In this document: positions 24,777 to 33,794 of the stretch, one piece after another
Layout of the letters: the number at the start of each line of letters is the position of its first letter
Position numbering within the stretch: the first letter of the stretch is position 1
Source: Tropicibacter sp. R16_0
Lineage (GTDB): Bacteria > Pseudomonadota > Alphaproteobacteria > Rhodobacterales > Rhodobacteraceae
NCBI RefSeq assembly: GCF_017743935.1
Contig: NZ_JAGHRE010000001.1
Coordinates: 231,683 to 295,682 of the forward strand
Length of the DNA stretch: 64,000 bases
Direction of reading: 5' to 3'
Notes under the pieces: model-generated
Told to the model about the DNA's origin: nothing
What the model saw: the letters and a program-made list of their open reading frames with translations, nothing else
The model's database searches: none
Made by a program: the position numbers and the translations under genes

Positions 24777-27074
24777 ATGAACGATATCAAAAAGGTAGCT
24801 GTAATCGGCTCGGGTGTCATGGGCGCAGGCATTGCCGCCCATTTCGCCAACGCCGGGGCGCAGGTGGTTCTGCTCGACATCGTGCCCAAAGATGCCGAAG
24901 ACCGCTCGATACTGGCCAAGGGCGCGATCGGGCGCATGACCAAGGGCCGCGCGCCGCAACTGGCCGACCCGGCCTATGTCTCGCGCCTGACGGCGGGCAA
25001 TCTGGACGATGATCTGGAGCAGCTGAGCGATTGTGACTGGGTGGTTGAGGTTGTCCTAGAAGACCTCGCCATCAAGCACGCGCTCTATGGCAAGATCGCG
25101 CCCTATCTGCGCGACGATGCGCTGCTCAGCTCGAACACCTCGACCATTCCGCTGGCCGATCTGGTGTCTGAGATGGACAAGAGCCTGCGCAAGCGGTTTG
25201 TCATCGTCCACTTCTTTAACCCGCCGCGCTACATGCGCCTGATCGAGCTGGTCACCGGACCGGACACCGATCCGGCAGCCGCCGAGCGTGCGCGTGCCTT
25301 CAGCGACGAGCGCCTTGGAAAAACCGTCGTTCCCTGCAACGACCGTCCTGGCTTCATCGCGAACCGTCTGGGAGGCCTCTGGATGAACGCCGCCGCCCGC
25401 GAAGCTGTGGCTCGTGGCATCACAGTTGAAGAAGCCGACACCGTTCTGGCGCGTCCCTTTGGGGTTCCCGGAACGGGTGTGTTTGCGTTGATGGACCTGA
25501 TCGGCGTGGACCTGATGGGCAAGTCCCGGCTGTCGATGCGCAATCTGCTCGAGGACGACGATCCGCAACAGACTCTCACCGAGGGGCTGGAGCTCTTCGA
25601 CAACATGGCCGCCAAGGGCCTCGCTGGTCGCAAGGCAGGCGCTGGTTTCTACAAGCGTTCGAAGAACGAGGCTGGCAAGACCGTGGCCGAGGCCGTCGAT
25701 CTTGCAACGTTGGAATATCGCGCCCAAGTTAAAGGTCCGGAACTGGCCAAGACATTCGGTGTCGATTTCATCGATCAGGCGGGCGACCGTCTGGCTGACT
25801 ACGCTTGGTCCGTGATGGGACCGACGCTGTCTTATGCCGCCTATTGCGTACCGGAAATCACCGCCAACCCCGCCGATATCGATGCGGCGATGGAGCTTGG
25901 CTATAACTGGCGTATGGGTCCGTTCAAACTGATCGACAAGATTGGCGCGGACAAGATCGTGGCGCGGTTGAAAGCCGAAGGTCAGGATGTGCCGCCGCTT
26001 CTGGAATTGGCCGCCGAACGGGGTGGCATCTATTCCGGCAAAGGTCTGGATCGCAAGGTGCTGCTGCCCTCCGGCGAGCAAGCCGATGTGCCGCGCGGGC
26101 CGGGGGTGATCTTTGCCTCGGACCTGACCGACGCGCCGGTGTTTGCGACCGAGGCCGTTGTGCTGCGCGACATGGGCGACGGGGTGGCTCTGTTGACCAT
26201 CATGGCCCCCAATGCGGCGCTGGACGATCTGGTCATGACCGGCGTGTCCGAGGCGCTGGACGTTGTCGAGCGTGACTTCAAGGCGATGGTCATCGGGTCA
26301 GATGGCAACCACTTCTCGGTTGGGGCCAACCTGAAAAAGGCGCTGGATCGTGCCGACGCCGGCGAGTTGGATCTGGTCGCGGGGCAGCTGTCCATCGGTC
26401 AAGCGACAATGCGCAAGATCAAATACGCGCCGTTCCCGGTCGTCTCGGCTGCTTGCGGTCTGGCCCTCGGCGGCGGGTGCGAAATCCTCATGCACTCGGA
26501 CCGCGTGATGGCCTCGCTCGAAAGCACCATCGGTCTGGTTGAGGCGAACGTGGGCCTGTTGCCGGCCTGGGGCGGCACCACCGCTCTGCTGCTGCGCAAA
26601 ACCGCTGAACTTGGCGATCCGGTCAAAGGGGCCGAAGCTGCGTTTGACGTGATCTCTGCCGCGCTGATGGTGGGCTCTGCCCCGATGGCGCAGCACGCGG
26701 GCTACCTGCGCGCGACCGACGGCGTGGTAATGAACCGCGACCGCCTGCTGGCGGATGCCAAAGCGGCGGCGCTGGAGTTGGCCGAAGGCTACACCGCGCC
26801 TGCCAAGGCGGAAATCACGCTGGAGGCCGCAGCCATCACCGCCGCGTTGGAGCCGAAACTGGCCGCCCTGGCCGCAGCCACAGCCGACGCTCCCTATACG
26901 GTCGAGATCGCCCGCGAAACCGCGCAGGTTCTGGCCGGAGGCACAGGCGGCACTCTGGACGAGGAAGCGCTGCACAAGCTTGAGGCCGACGGCATGATGC
27001 GCCTGATCGCTCAGGACAAAACCGTCGAGCGGATGCGTCACACCATGACGACCGGCAAACCGCTCAAGAACTGA
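24777..27074 (+). CDS. 3-hydroxyacyl-CoA dehydrogenase / enoyl-CoA hydratase bifunctional protein (FadN-type order)
   Basis: This 765-residue protein carries the two middle steps of beta-oxidation. The NAD-binding 3-hydroxyacyl-CoA dehydrogenase comes first (VIGSGVMGAGIAAHF at residues 8-22; IVHFFNPPRYM and the dimer domain follow to about 440). The crotonase domain comes last (GNHFSVGANL and AACGLALGGGCEI near 520-565, then a catalytic-loop Glu region GLVEANVGLLPAWGG). This domain order is the reverse of E. coli FadB and matches Bacillus FadN-like proteins. The ATG at 24777 lies two bases after the thiolase stop. Confidence 0.93.
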   Translation: MNDIKKVAVIGSGVMGAGIAAHFANAGAQVVLLDIVPKDAEDRSILAKGAIGRMTKGRAPQLADPAYVSRLTAGNLDDDLEQLSDCDWVVEVVLEDLAIKHALYGKIAPYLRDDALLSSNTSTIPLADLVSEMDKSLRKRFVIVHFFNPPRYMRLIELVTGPDTDPAAAERARAFSDERLGKTVVPCNDRPGFIANRLGGLWMNAAAREAVARGITVEEADTVLARPFGVPGTGVFALMDLIGVDLMGKSRLSMRNLLEDDDPQQTLTEGLELFDNMAAKGLAGRKAGAGFYKRSKNEAGKTVAEAVDLATLEYRAQVKGPELAKTFGVDFIDQAGDRLADYAWSVMGPTLSYAAYCVPEITANPADIDAAMELGYNWRMGPFKLIDKIGADKIVARLKAEGQDVPPLLELAAERGGIYSGKGLDRKVLLPSGEQADVPRGPGVIFASDLTDAPVFATEAVVLRDMGDGVALLTIMAPNAALDDLVMTGVSEALDVVERDFKAMVIGSDGNHFSVGANLKKALDRADAGELDLVAGQLSIGQATMRKIKYAPFPVVSAACGLALGGGCEILMHSDRVMASLESTIGLVEANVGLLPAWGGTTALLLRKTAELGDPVKGAEAAFDVISAALMVGSAPMAQHAGYLRATDGVVMNRDRLLADAKAAALELAEGYTAPAKAEITLEAAAITAALEPKLAALAAATADAPYTVEIARETAQVLAGGTGGTLDEEALHKLEADGMMRLIAQDKTVERMRHTMTTGKPLKN

Positions 27075-27086
27075 CGGAGGATTACG

Positions 27087-28856
27087 ATGGACTATCAACT
27101 CCCCCAAAGGGACATCACGTTCCTGCTTGATGAGGTTCTGAACCTCGACGCCACGCTGGCGCTGCCGGGGTATGAGCATTGCGACAAGGACACGTTCTTT
27201 GCGGTGGTCGATGCGATCAACGGCTTTGTGCGTGACAACCTGGCAACTTGTAATGAGGCTGGCGACAGCCCCGGTGCGAAATTGGTCGACGGTCAGGTCT
27301 ATGCCGCGCCGGGGTTTGGCGATGCCTACAAGGTGTTCTGCGAAGATGGTTGGAACGCGCTTGCGCTTGAGGAAGAATACGGCGGGCAGCAACTGCCCTT
27401 TGTCCTTCATGCGGCACTGCGCGAGGGGATGGCCGGCACCAACCTGGCCTTTGCCCTGATCCACGAGCTGAACTTTGGCGTGGTCGAGGCACTGATGGCC
27501 TATGGCTCGGACGAACAAAAGGCGGTGTATTGCCCGCAACTGACCTCCGGCAACTGGGCCGGGACCATGAACCTGACCGAGCCGCATTGCGGCACCGATC
27601 TGGGTTTGATCCGCACCAAGGCCGTGCAAAATGAGGACGGATCTTATGCCATCACCGGCAACAAGATTTTCATCACCTGGGGCGACCACGACATGTCGGA
27701 AAACGTGGCCCACCTGATCCTGGCCCGCGTCGAGGGCGCGCAGCCCGGTCCGCGCGGCCTGTCGCTGTTCCTGACGCCCAAGTACATGCTGGACGCCGAC
27801 GGCAACACCACCGACACCCAGAATACGATCACAATCGCGGGGATCGAGAACAAGATGGGTATCCACGGCTCGCCCACCTGCGCCATCTCGTTCGAAGACA
27901 CCAAAGCCTGGATCGTGGGTGAAGAGGGCAAGGGCCTGGCCGCGATGTTCGTGATGATGAACGCCGCGCGCCTGTCGGTTGGCTTGCAAGGTCTGGGCGT
28001 GGCCGAGGCCGCGGTGCAGGCTGCCACCACCTATGCTCATGAGCGCCTGCAGGGCCGCGCCGATGGTGAGGCGTGGAACCCCGATGGCCCTGCCGATCCG
28101 CTGGTGGCCCATGCCGACGTCCGCCGCCGTCTGCTGACCGCGCAGGGTGAAATGGATGCGGGCCGTGCCTTTGCCTACTTTGGCGCGGGTCTGCTGGACG
28201 AGGCGCACCGCGCCGCCACGCCCGAGGCGCGCTCGCAAGCCAACGCCAAACTGTCGGTGCTGACCCCGGTGTTGAAATCCTACCTGTCGGAAATGGGCTC
28301 GCGCATGGCGAATGAGGCGGTGCAGATGCACGGTGGGCATGGCTTCATCAAGGACTATGGCGTTGAACAATTGGTCCGCGACGTCCGCATCACCGAGATC
28401 TATGAGGGCACCAGCGCCGTGCAAGCGCGCGACCTGGCAACCCGCAAGGTGCGCGGTGACGGCGGCGCGGTGATGAAGGGCTTTGTCGCCGACATGCTGG
28501 CTGAGGCCGACGATCTGCCTGCGGAACTGGCCGATGTGCAAACCGCACTGCGCGATGCGGCGGCCCGTCTGGGTCGTTGCACCGATTGGGTGCTGTCGAC
28601 CGCACAGGGCGACGTGCTGTCGGGGGCGTGCGATTACCTTGAGGTGGTCGCGCTCAGCTTCTCGGCCTGGATGGCGGCTCGTATTGCTAAGGCAGCCAAT
28701 GCCGGGGCAGGGGCACAATCGGCGGATTATTATGCCGACCGTCTGGATTGCGCGCGGGCGCTGTTGGTACGGGCACTGCCCCGTGCGCTCAGCCACGAGA
28801 TGATCATGCAGGCGGGTGAGCCGGGCATGATCTGCCGCGCGGATCGCTGCATCTGA
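27087..28856 (+). CDS. Acyl-CoA dehydrogenase, long DmdC-type with C-terminal domain
   Basis: This 589-residue flavoprotein catalyses the first oxidation of an acyl-CoA. It is of the long class (about 590 residues) that includes methylthiopropionyl-CoA dehydrogenase DmdC, with an extra C-terminal helical domain from about 470. Signatures are GTMNLTEPHCGTDLGLIRT, the C-terminal QMHGGHGFIKDYGVEQLVRD, and EIYEGTSAVQ containing the expected catalytic Glu. A GGAGG site precedes the ATG. It follows the FadN-type gene by 12 bases. A second DmdC-type gene lies at 50.4-52.1 kb with clearly different sequence. Confidence 0.92.
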   Translation: MDYQLPQRDITFLLDEVLNLDATLALPGYEHCDKDTFFAVVDAINGFVRDNLATCNEAGDSPGAKLVDGQVYAAPGFGDAYKVFCEDGWNALALEEEYGGQQLPFVLHAALREGMAGTNLAFALIHELNFGVVEALMAYGSDEQKAVYCPQLTSGNWAGTMNLTEPHCGTDLGLIRTKAVQNEDGSYAITGNKIFITWGDHDMSENVAHLILARVEGAQPGPRGLSLFLTPKYMLDADGNTTDTQNTITIAGIENKMGIHGSPTCAISFEDTKAWIVGEEGKGLAAMFVMMNAARLSVGLQGLGVAEAAVQAATTYAHERLQGRADGEAWNPDGPADPLVAHADVRRRLLTAQGEMDAGRAFAYFGAGLLDEAHRAATPEARSQANAKLSVLTPVLKSYLSEMGSRMANEAVQMHGGHGFIKDYGVEQLVRDVRITEIYEGTSAVQARDLATRKVRGDGGAVMKGFVADMLAEADDLPAELADVQTALRDAAARLGRCTDWVLSTAQGDVLSGACDYLEVVALSFSAWMAARIAKAANAGAGAQSADYYADRLDCARALLVRALPRALSHEMIMQAGEPGMICRADRCI

Positions 28857-28879
28857 GACCGTTCGAAATTCGCATCACG

Positions 28880-28909
28880 GGGCGTCCGAGTTATCGGGCG
28901 CCCTCTTTT
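28880..28909 (+). terminator. Hairpin terminator after acyl-CoA dehydrogenase gene
   Basis: GGGCG and CCGA on one arm pair with TCGG and CGCCC on the other, with one internal mismatch and a GTTA loop, followed by TCTTTT. It separates the beta-oxidation genes from the cyclase gene. Confidence 0.65.
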
Positions 28910-28958
28910 GTTGGGCGTGCGGCGAACTTACATCCCACTCAGCAACGGAGGCTGCGTC

Positions 28959-29552
28959 ATGACCGACTGGATCGACCTGAGTTTTGATCTGAACCCCGAC
29001 ATGTGGATTTATTCGGAGGCAAACTACTCCGATCCCCCCTTTGGCGCGATGAAATGGACCGATCCGGAGACCAGCCGGTACGAGGTCTGGGCATTGTCCA
29101 TGGGCACGCAGATGGGCACCCACATCGATGCGCCGTGCCATTTCGTTCCAGGCGCGGCCACGATGGATGCTTTTGATCCGCAGCACTGCTTTGGCCGGTT
29201 TCGCCGGGTGGATGCGGCGCGGCCCAAGGTGGATCTGTCGTCAGAGAACTGGGCAGGTATCACTCATCTGTTTCTCGACGCAAGGGCGGCCCACTTGGCT
29301 TCGGTCGAGGACATCGAGGCGTTGTTGAAACTGCCAATCCCGATCTGGGTGATGGTTGGCAACCTGCGCGTCGATCACCCGGACGGGCTGTGGTTTCATC
29401 AGCGCATCGCCGGGGCGGGCAAGTTTTTGGTTGAGGATCTGAATGCGGAAGGTTCAGGCGCTTTGCCCGAGACGGGCGAGATCATCACAACGCCTTTGAA
29501 ACTCACCGGCCTGAGCGGCTCTCCCACGCGGGTTTTGATCCGCGGGACATGA
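28959..29552 (+). CDS. Cyclase family protein (kynurenine-formamidase-like)
   Basis: This 197-residue protein carries the metal-binding signature QMGTHIDAPCHF near residues 50-61, typical of the cyclase/kynurenine formamidase family of Mn- or Zn-dependent hydrolases. Such enzymes open lactones, hydrolyse formamides or act on cyclic intermediates. An ACGGAGG ribosome site precedes the ATG. It is the last gene of the plus-strand catabolic series and is followed by a strong hairpin. A second family member of 260 residues is encoded at 53.4 kb. The substrate is unknown; a ring-opening role before CoA activation would fit. Confidence 0.87.
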   Translation: MTDWIDLSFDLNPDMWIYSEANYSDPPFGAMKWTDPETSRYEVWALSMGTQMGTHIDAPCHFVPGAATMDAFDPQHCFGRFRRVDAARPKVDLSSENWAGITHLFLDARAAHLASVEDIEALLKLPIPIWVMVGNLRVDHPDGLWFHQRIAGAGKFLVEDLNAEGSGALPETGEIITTPLKLTGLSGSPTRVLIRGT

Positions 29553-29556
29553 AGTA

Positions 29557-29586
29557 ACCGGGGTCAGGCAAGTGCCCGACCCCGGT
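29557..29586 (+). terminator. Strong hairpin after cyclase gene
   Basis: ACCGGGGTC and GGCA pair with TGCC and GACCCCGGT around one mismatch and a two-base loop. No T-run follows, so termination would need Rho or the hairpin serves as a 3'-end stabiliser. Confidence 0.5.
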
Positions 29587-29675
29587 CCAAAGGTCATCTG
29601 GTTCTACTCGGAAAACAGCCCGAGAGGAGTGGAGGAGGGGGAAGTTGACCCTGGTATGATCGCAGGGTCGCCCTC

Positions 29676-31061
29676 TCAGGCAAACAAACCCAGACGACCC
29701 CCGTTTGCTATCTCAGTGAACCTGTGCAGGTTGGGAAAGAGCGTGTTGAGCGCGCTGTCCTGAACGCCGAACCACAACGACAGATCGGCATAGAGTTGAT
29801 CGGTTGAGGTGGTCGGGATCAGCACCCCGTCGCCCACATCCTGAAGGTTGTCGTTGCCCAGACCCAGGCTGGGATACTCGCCATACACGCGACCACCCTG
29901 AACAGGGGTGCCCATGACGATGGTGTTGCCACCCCAGCCATGGTCGGTGCCGTTGCCGTTCGAGGTCAGCGTGCGGCCAAAGTCGGACCCGGTGAAGGTC
30001 ACGACGCGGTCGTCGATCCCCATCTCTTCCAGCGAATGTTGGAACTCACCCAAGGCCCGCGACAGAACACCCAACATGTACCCTTGGTTGTTGAGCAGCT
30101 CGTCGTGGTGGTCCCAACCGATGTAGCGCAGGAAGAACGTCTGCTGTTGCAATCCCAGCCTGTTCGCAGCCTTGATGGTGCGGGCGACCATGCGCAGCTG
30201 TTGGCTCAGATCACTGCCCGAAAAGCGGCCTGGTGCCTTGATCCCACGGGTGGCGTCGCGGAACACCTCGTGCTTGGCTTGCGCGTCGCGGGTGAGGCCC
30301 AGATAGGTCTCCATGAAGGGATCGCCTGCGTAATCCTCGTTCATCAGCTTGGTGAAGCTGTCGAGCAGAACCTCGTTCAACTGGTTCTTCTCTTCCTTGA
30401 CATAGAGGCCCACCGACCCCTCGGACTTGATCGAATAAGGCAGGTTGTGTGCGCCGTTCTGCTGGATGTTGTGACCGGCCAGCGAGATGTTCATGGGGAT
30501 CTCATGTGCCGAAAGGCTGGGCTGCAATTGGTCTGCGAAATGACCAAACCAGCCCTGGTTCTCGCGTACATCCGGGCGCGAGGTCTGCCAGTGCTTGAAC
30601 TGATCCGCATGGCTCAGCAAACCAAGGGGCAACTGCGCCGAGCCGTCATAGAATTGCTCCTTGCGCAACCGTTCGACCAGTGGACCGACATTGGCGACAA
30701 AAGCCAGTTTCTTGCGGTTGTAGAGCTTTTGCACCTCGGGCATCGACGCGTGCAGGCCAAAGCTGCGGCCCTCTGCATCGTCGGGGCCATCCAGACCCAG
30801 CAACTCGCGCCGACCGATGGCCAGGTTGCCACGTGTGCGGCTGTATTGCTTGTGATGGGTGCGGTCGGTAGGCACCAGCATGTTGTAGCTGTCGTTGCCC
30901 CCATCAAGCATGATGAACACCAGCGCCTTGCGCTGCGGCGTGATCATACCGCCCGAGGCGCGTGCCAGGCCGGGCAGGCCCATGGTCATGGCGGCGGTGC
31001 CTGCCATGGCAAGGCCAGTGGAATGCAGGAAACCGCGACGTGTAAATTCGGGATGGGACAT
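29676..31061 (-). CDS. DUF1501 protein, Tat-exported
   Basis: This 461-residue protein has a twin-arginine signal (TRRGFLHSTGLAMAGTAAM; cleavage near LARA). The mature part matches DUF1501, a sulfatase-like alkaline-phosphatase-superfamily fold of unknown reaction: VFIMLDGGNDSYNMLVPTD near residues 48-66 and a C-terminal TFTGSDFGRTLTSNGNGTDHG segment. The Asp and His residues there are possible metal ligands. It lies three bases downstream of the DUF1800 gene. The two families occur together in many bacteria but their role is unsettled. Its placement inside a catabolic region suggests an extracytoplasmic step, but no substrate can be named. Confidence 0.9.
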   Translation of the reverse strand: MSHPEFTRRGFLHSTGLAMAGTAAMTMGLPGLARASGGMITPQRKALVFIMLDGGNDSYNMLVPTDRTHHKQYSRTRGNLAIGRRELLGLDGPDDAEGRSFGLHASMPEVQKLYNRKKLAFVANVGPLVERLRKEQFYDGSAQLPLGLLSHADQFKHWQTSRPDVRENQGWFGHFADQLQPSLSAHEIPMNISLAGHNIQQNGAHNLPYSIKSEGSVGLYVKEEKNQLNEVLLDSFTKLMNEDYAGDPFMETYLGLTRDAQAKHEVFRDATRGIKAPGRFSGSDLSQQLRMVARTIKAANRLGLQQQTFFLRYIGWDHHDELLNNQGYMLGVLSRALGEFQHSLEEMGIDDRVVTFTGSDFGRTLTSNGNGTDHGWGGNTIVMGTPVQGGRVYGEYPSLGLGNDNLQDVGDGVLIPTTSTDQLYADLSLWFGVQDSALNTLFPNLHRFTEIANGGRLGLFA

Positions 31062-31064
31062 GGT

Positions 31065-32837
31065 TCAGGCCTCCTGCACGGTGAATTCGGGGGAAATGGC
31101 GATCATGAAGGCGATGGTCTGCACCACCCATTCGGGATTGCCGGAAAATTGCGCAAAGGCCGCTTTGATACGGGCGTTGGCCTTTTGAGACGTGCGACCC
31201 GTGAGCAGGATCGACATCTGATCAATCAACGCATCGCGCTTGGCCGCAGATTTTGCCGCCGCGATCTCGGTTTTCAGATCGAACCGCAAGGCGTCATTTT
31301 TCTGCGCCCAGAGAGTGTCTGGATACATTTCCATGACCATTTTCTGCTCGGCCCCGGACCCGATCTGGGTCGAGACCAGAGGCAGGAAACCGCCAAAGAA
31401 CCAATAGTACATCTGATTGACGTAAGCGACCGAGGTGGCCGAGGTATGCAGCTCAAACTCGGGCGCGACCATTCCAGCGTTCTGCAGGGGACCATGGGGC
31501 GCAAAGTCGGGTTTGTAGAAATTGAACACCGTGGGCGCCGACATCGGGTGCATCTGCAGCTCTTCCTGCAGATCATCCCCAAGCAACCAGAGCTTGCCGC
31601 TGGTGTTATGCGCGTTGAACGCCAACAAAAGCTGGGTGACGCGGTGCAGCGGCGATTTCAGCTTTTGCGATTGCACCATCTTGTTCCCGGCCTTGCGGGC
31701 CGTCGGCAGTCGTTTGTCCGAGACCTCATTGGTCAGCGGATAGGTCAGCACCGCCTCAAGCGTGGCTTTCAAATCGCCCTTGGGGCCAAAGGCCTTGGCG
31801 ACCGTGCGGATATAGGCGGGTGAGGGGTTCGAGGTTACAAGCCGGTTGATCAGGTTGCGCGCAATGAAGGGCGCGGTCGAGGGGTGTGCCACCAGTTGTT
31901 CCACCGCCGCGCGGATCTCTGCCGGACCTTTCTGGCGTCCGGGTAGGGTCAGACGACCGTTCAACAGGGATTTCGACCCGCGGTCGTGATAGTCTTCATC
32001 CACAACCATGGGCTTGGTGGCGTCGATGAAAGGAACGGTTTTATAGGCCTTTTCGATGCCATCATCGAAACCCACCTGATAGCCGTTATAAGACTGCTCC
32101 CAGAACCCGTTGGTCCATTCATATTCATAGGCCGCAGGCAGCAGGCCGGTGAACACGCGGGCCAATTCCTTGATGTCGCGGTTGTCGTAGGTCGGGATCG
32201 GCTTGCCTGCCGCGTCCAACCTTTCGGAACCGTCCGGGTTCAGCTCGAACAAACCGATCGAAAACAGCTGCATGATCTCGCGCGCATAGTTTTCATCGGG
32301 GTGTATGTTCTTGCGCTTGTCGGCTTTTTGGTTGTGCATATGCGACAGGTAGATCCCCATCATCGGGTGCATCGACACATCGTAGAGCAGGTCGACATAC
32401 GAGCCGAAGGCGTGTTTGTAGAGCAGGTCGTAGTAGCTGGCAAAACCGATGGAATCGAGTTCCAGTGACGATTGGTCCGAGATCACCAGGATTTCGCCGA
32501 GCGCTTGCGCCATGCGTTGGCGCAGCAGGTCGTCCTTGCTGCTGAGCGTGTGGTTCCACCACGCCATGTGGAAATACCATTTGTAGGGCAGCGCGGGGTT
32601 GTTGCCATCACCATCAAGCGCGCGCGCCCCGTGTGCGGCGACCAGCCGTTTGCGAAAATCCTGCCAGATCGCGCGGGTCGATTTTTCAAACACGCGGGTC
32701 GAGCCGGGTTTGTGTTTCAGTTGGTCCGAAAGCCAGGGTTTGATGCCCTGGTTGCTGACGGCTTCCAAAAGTTTCTGATCGGCCCCAAGCGTGGCCTGCA
32801 TCAGAAATCGGCTGGTGTCTTCCAATGAGTTTTTCAT
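31065..32837 (-). CDS. DUF1800 family protein
   Basis: This 590-residue protein matches DUF1800: ATLGADQKLLEAVSNQGIKPW at the start, MAQALGEILVISDQS near residue 110, HPDENYAREIMQLFSIGLFEL near 175-195, and PTVFNFYKPDFAP near 430. The first 30 residues show no obvious signal peptide, unlike its Tat-exported DUF1501 partner. It might be exported as a complex with that partner, but this is a guess. Both proteins are of unknown biochemical function. It is the first gene of the two-gene unit; the region upstream (32838-32950) shows no copy of the five-fold operator. Confidence 0.88.
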   Translation of the reverse strand: MKNSLEDTSRFLMQATLGADQKLLEAVSNQGIKPWLSDQLKHKPGSTRVFEKSTRAIWQDFRKRLVAAHGARALDGDGNNPALPYKWYFHMAWWNHTLSSKDDLLRQRMAQALGEILVISDQSSLELDSIGFASYYDLLYKHAFGSYVDLLYDVSMHPMMGIYLSHMHNQKADKRKNIHPDENYAREIMQLFSIGLFELNPDGSERLDAAGKPIPTYDNRDIKELARVFTGLLPAAYEYEWTNGFWEQSYNGYQVGFDDGIEKAYKTVPFIDATKPMVVDEDYHDRGSKSLLNGRLTLPGRQKGPAEIRAAVEQLVAHPSTAPFIARNLINRLVTSNPSPAYIRTVAKAFGPKGDLKATLEAVLTYPLTNEVSDKRLPTARKAGNKMVQSQKLKSPLHRVTQLLLAFNAHNTSGKLWLLGDDLQEELQMHPMSAPTVFNFYKPDFAPHGPLQNAGMVAPEFELHTSATSVAYVNQMYYWFFGGFLPLVSTQIGSGAEQKMVMEMYPDTLWAQKNDALRFDLKTEIAAAKSAAKRDALIDQMSILLTGRTSQKANARIKAAFAQFSGNPEWVVQTIAFMIAISPEFTVQEA

Positions 32838-32951
32838 GTTGATGGCTTTGCCTCGACTGTTCAGAGGAGCGTTGAAAAAGCGCCGCCCTTCGATTGGCTG
32901 TCATAAAAGACAAGATATCAAATCCGACATTCATAACAAGGTGCTGAAATG

Positions 32952-32976
32952 AAAAAGACCCTGCCAGAGCAGGGCC
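32952..32976 (-). terminator. Rho-independent terminator of the DUF2141 gene
   Basis: On the minus strand, GGCCCTGC, loop TCTG, GCAGGGTC, then TTTTTC. It lies 29 bases after the DUF2141 stop codon and would close the minus-strand unit that reads from 35.2 kb or 36.7 kb. Confidence 0.85.
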
Positions 32977-33004
32977 TTTGTGCGGTTTTTTGCCAATGCG
33001 CGTG

Positions 33005-33439
33005 TTACTTGGGCGCGTAGTTCATCTTCATGGTCGGATTGTTATCACCAGTGTATTCGAACGAAGCCTCGGCAAAAGTTGGAACGCCGGTAGCGCCCGC
33101 GTTGTTGGAATAGCCCCAGCCCTCTTCGGGAACGGCGCCCTTCATTTCCATCTGACCATTGTCGTTGGCATCATGGTGCAACATGATCGCATAGGTGCCC
33201 GCCTCGAGACCTGGAAGCGTACCCGTTACGGTACCTTCGGCGGCGGGGATCTTCACGTAGCTCACCATCTTGGCAAACATGTTGTTTTCGAACGCGCGTT
33301 GATCGTTGAAGGCCAGCACGTGGATCGCACCACCCGACGCATCAACGCCGTCAATGGTGATTTCCATGTCAGCCACGGCAGCGGTCGCAGACAGGCTCGA
33401 TGCAAAAAGGGCGCTGCTCAGAATCTGTGTCAGTTTCAT
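33005..33439 (-). CDS. DUF2141 secreted protein
   Basis: This 144-residue protein has a Sec-type signal peptide (MKLTQILSSALFASSLSATAAVA, then DMEITIDGV). The mature part is a beta-rich DUF2141 domain: GGAIHVLAFNDQRAFE, GTVTGTLPGLEAGTYAIMLHHDANDNGQMEM. The segment DANDNGQM resembles a calcium-binding loop. The family function is unknown. It follows the small membrane-protein gene by 37 bases and has a terminator just after it. Being periplasmic, it may act with the DUF1501 protein, but no direct link is visible. Confidence 0.88.
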   Translation of the reverse strand: MKLTQILSSALFASSLSATAAVADMEITIDGVDASGGAIHVLAFNDQRAFENNMFAKMVSYVKIPAAEGTVTGTLPGLEAGTYAIMLHHDANDNGQMEMKGAVPEEGWGYSNNAGATGVPTFAEASFEYTGDNNPTMKMNYAPK

Positions 33440-33476
33440 GGTCTTTTCCTTACTTGGTAAATGAACGGGGCAGGGA

Positions 33477-33785
33477 TCAGAATCCGTAGGGATTGACGCC
33501 AACCAGTTGGGAGATGTCGAAGTAGATGCCGAACAAGCGCCACGCGAGGTCCTGGACCACGTAGTAGGCTCCCAAAAAGAACCACATCACGGTGACGGTC
33601 CAGAACAGCGGTGGGTTTTCGCGGATACTCACGATTTCCCCGATGAAGGCTTCGCCCGCGAGGAACGAGGTGTAGGCCCACCACAGGAACAACGATCCCC
33701 AGACCCAAAAGTGACCAAAGAGTGTTGCCAGGATCAGGGCGACAACGGTCAGCCACGTGATTGGGTGGTTGGTTAGGTATTTCAT
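33477..33785 (-). CDS. Small membrane protein of unknown function
   Basis: This 102-residue protein has two to three hydrophobic segments: TWLTVVALILATLFGHFWVWG (about residues 10-30), SLFLWWAYTSFLAGEAFIG, and FWTVTVMWFFLGAYYVVQDL (about 61-80). It is rich in Trp, Phe and Tyr. I do not recognise a family. It is nine bases downstream of the aldehyde dehydrogenase gene and upstream of the DUF2141 gene in the same direction, so it is a genuine operon member rather than a chance frame. Confidence 0.78.
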   Translation of the reverse strand: MKYLTNHPITWLTVVALILATLFGHFWVWGSLFLWWAYTSFLAGEAFIGEIVSIRENPPLFWTVTVMWFFLGAYYVVQDLAWRLFGIYFDISQLVGVNPYGF

Positions 33786-33794
33786 GGACTTCCC

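Noticed and set aside
26298-28796. Open frame of 832 codons on the minus strand
   Set aside because: It is antisense to the FadN-type and acyl-CoA dehydrogenase genes, both with clear motifs. Long mirror frames are expected in high-G+C DNA and this one is rich in His, Arg and Gln with no family resemblance.
29940-31823. Open frame of 627 codons on the plus strand
   Set aside because: Antisense to the DUF1501 and DUF1800 genes; no recognisable domain, and its composition is typical of mirror frames.
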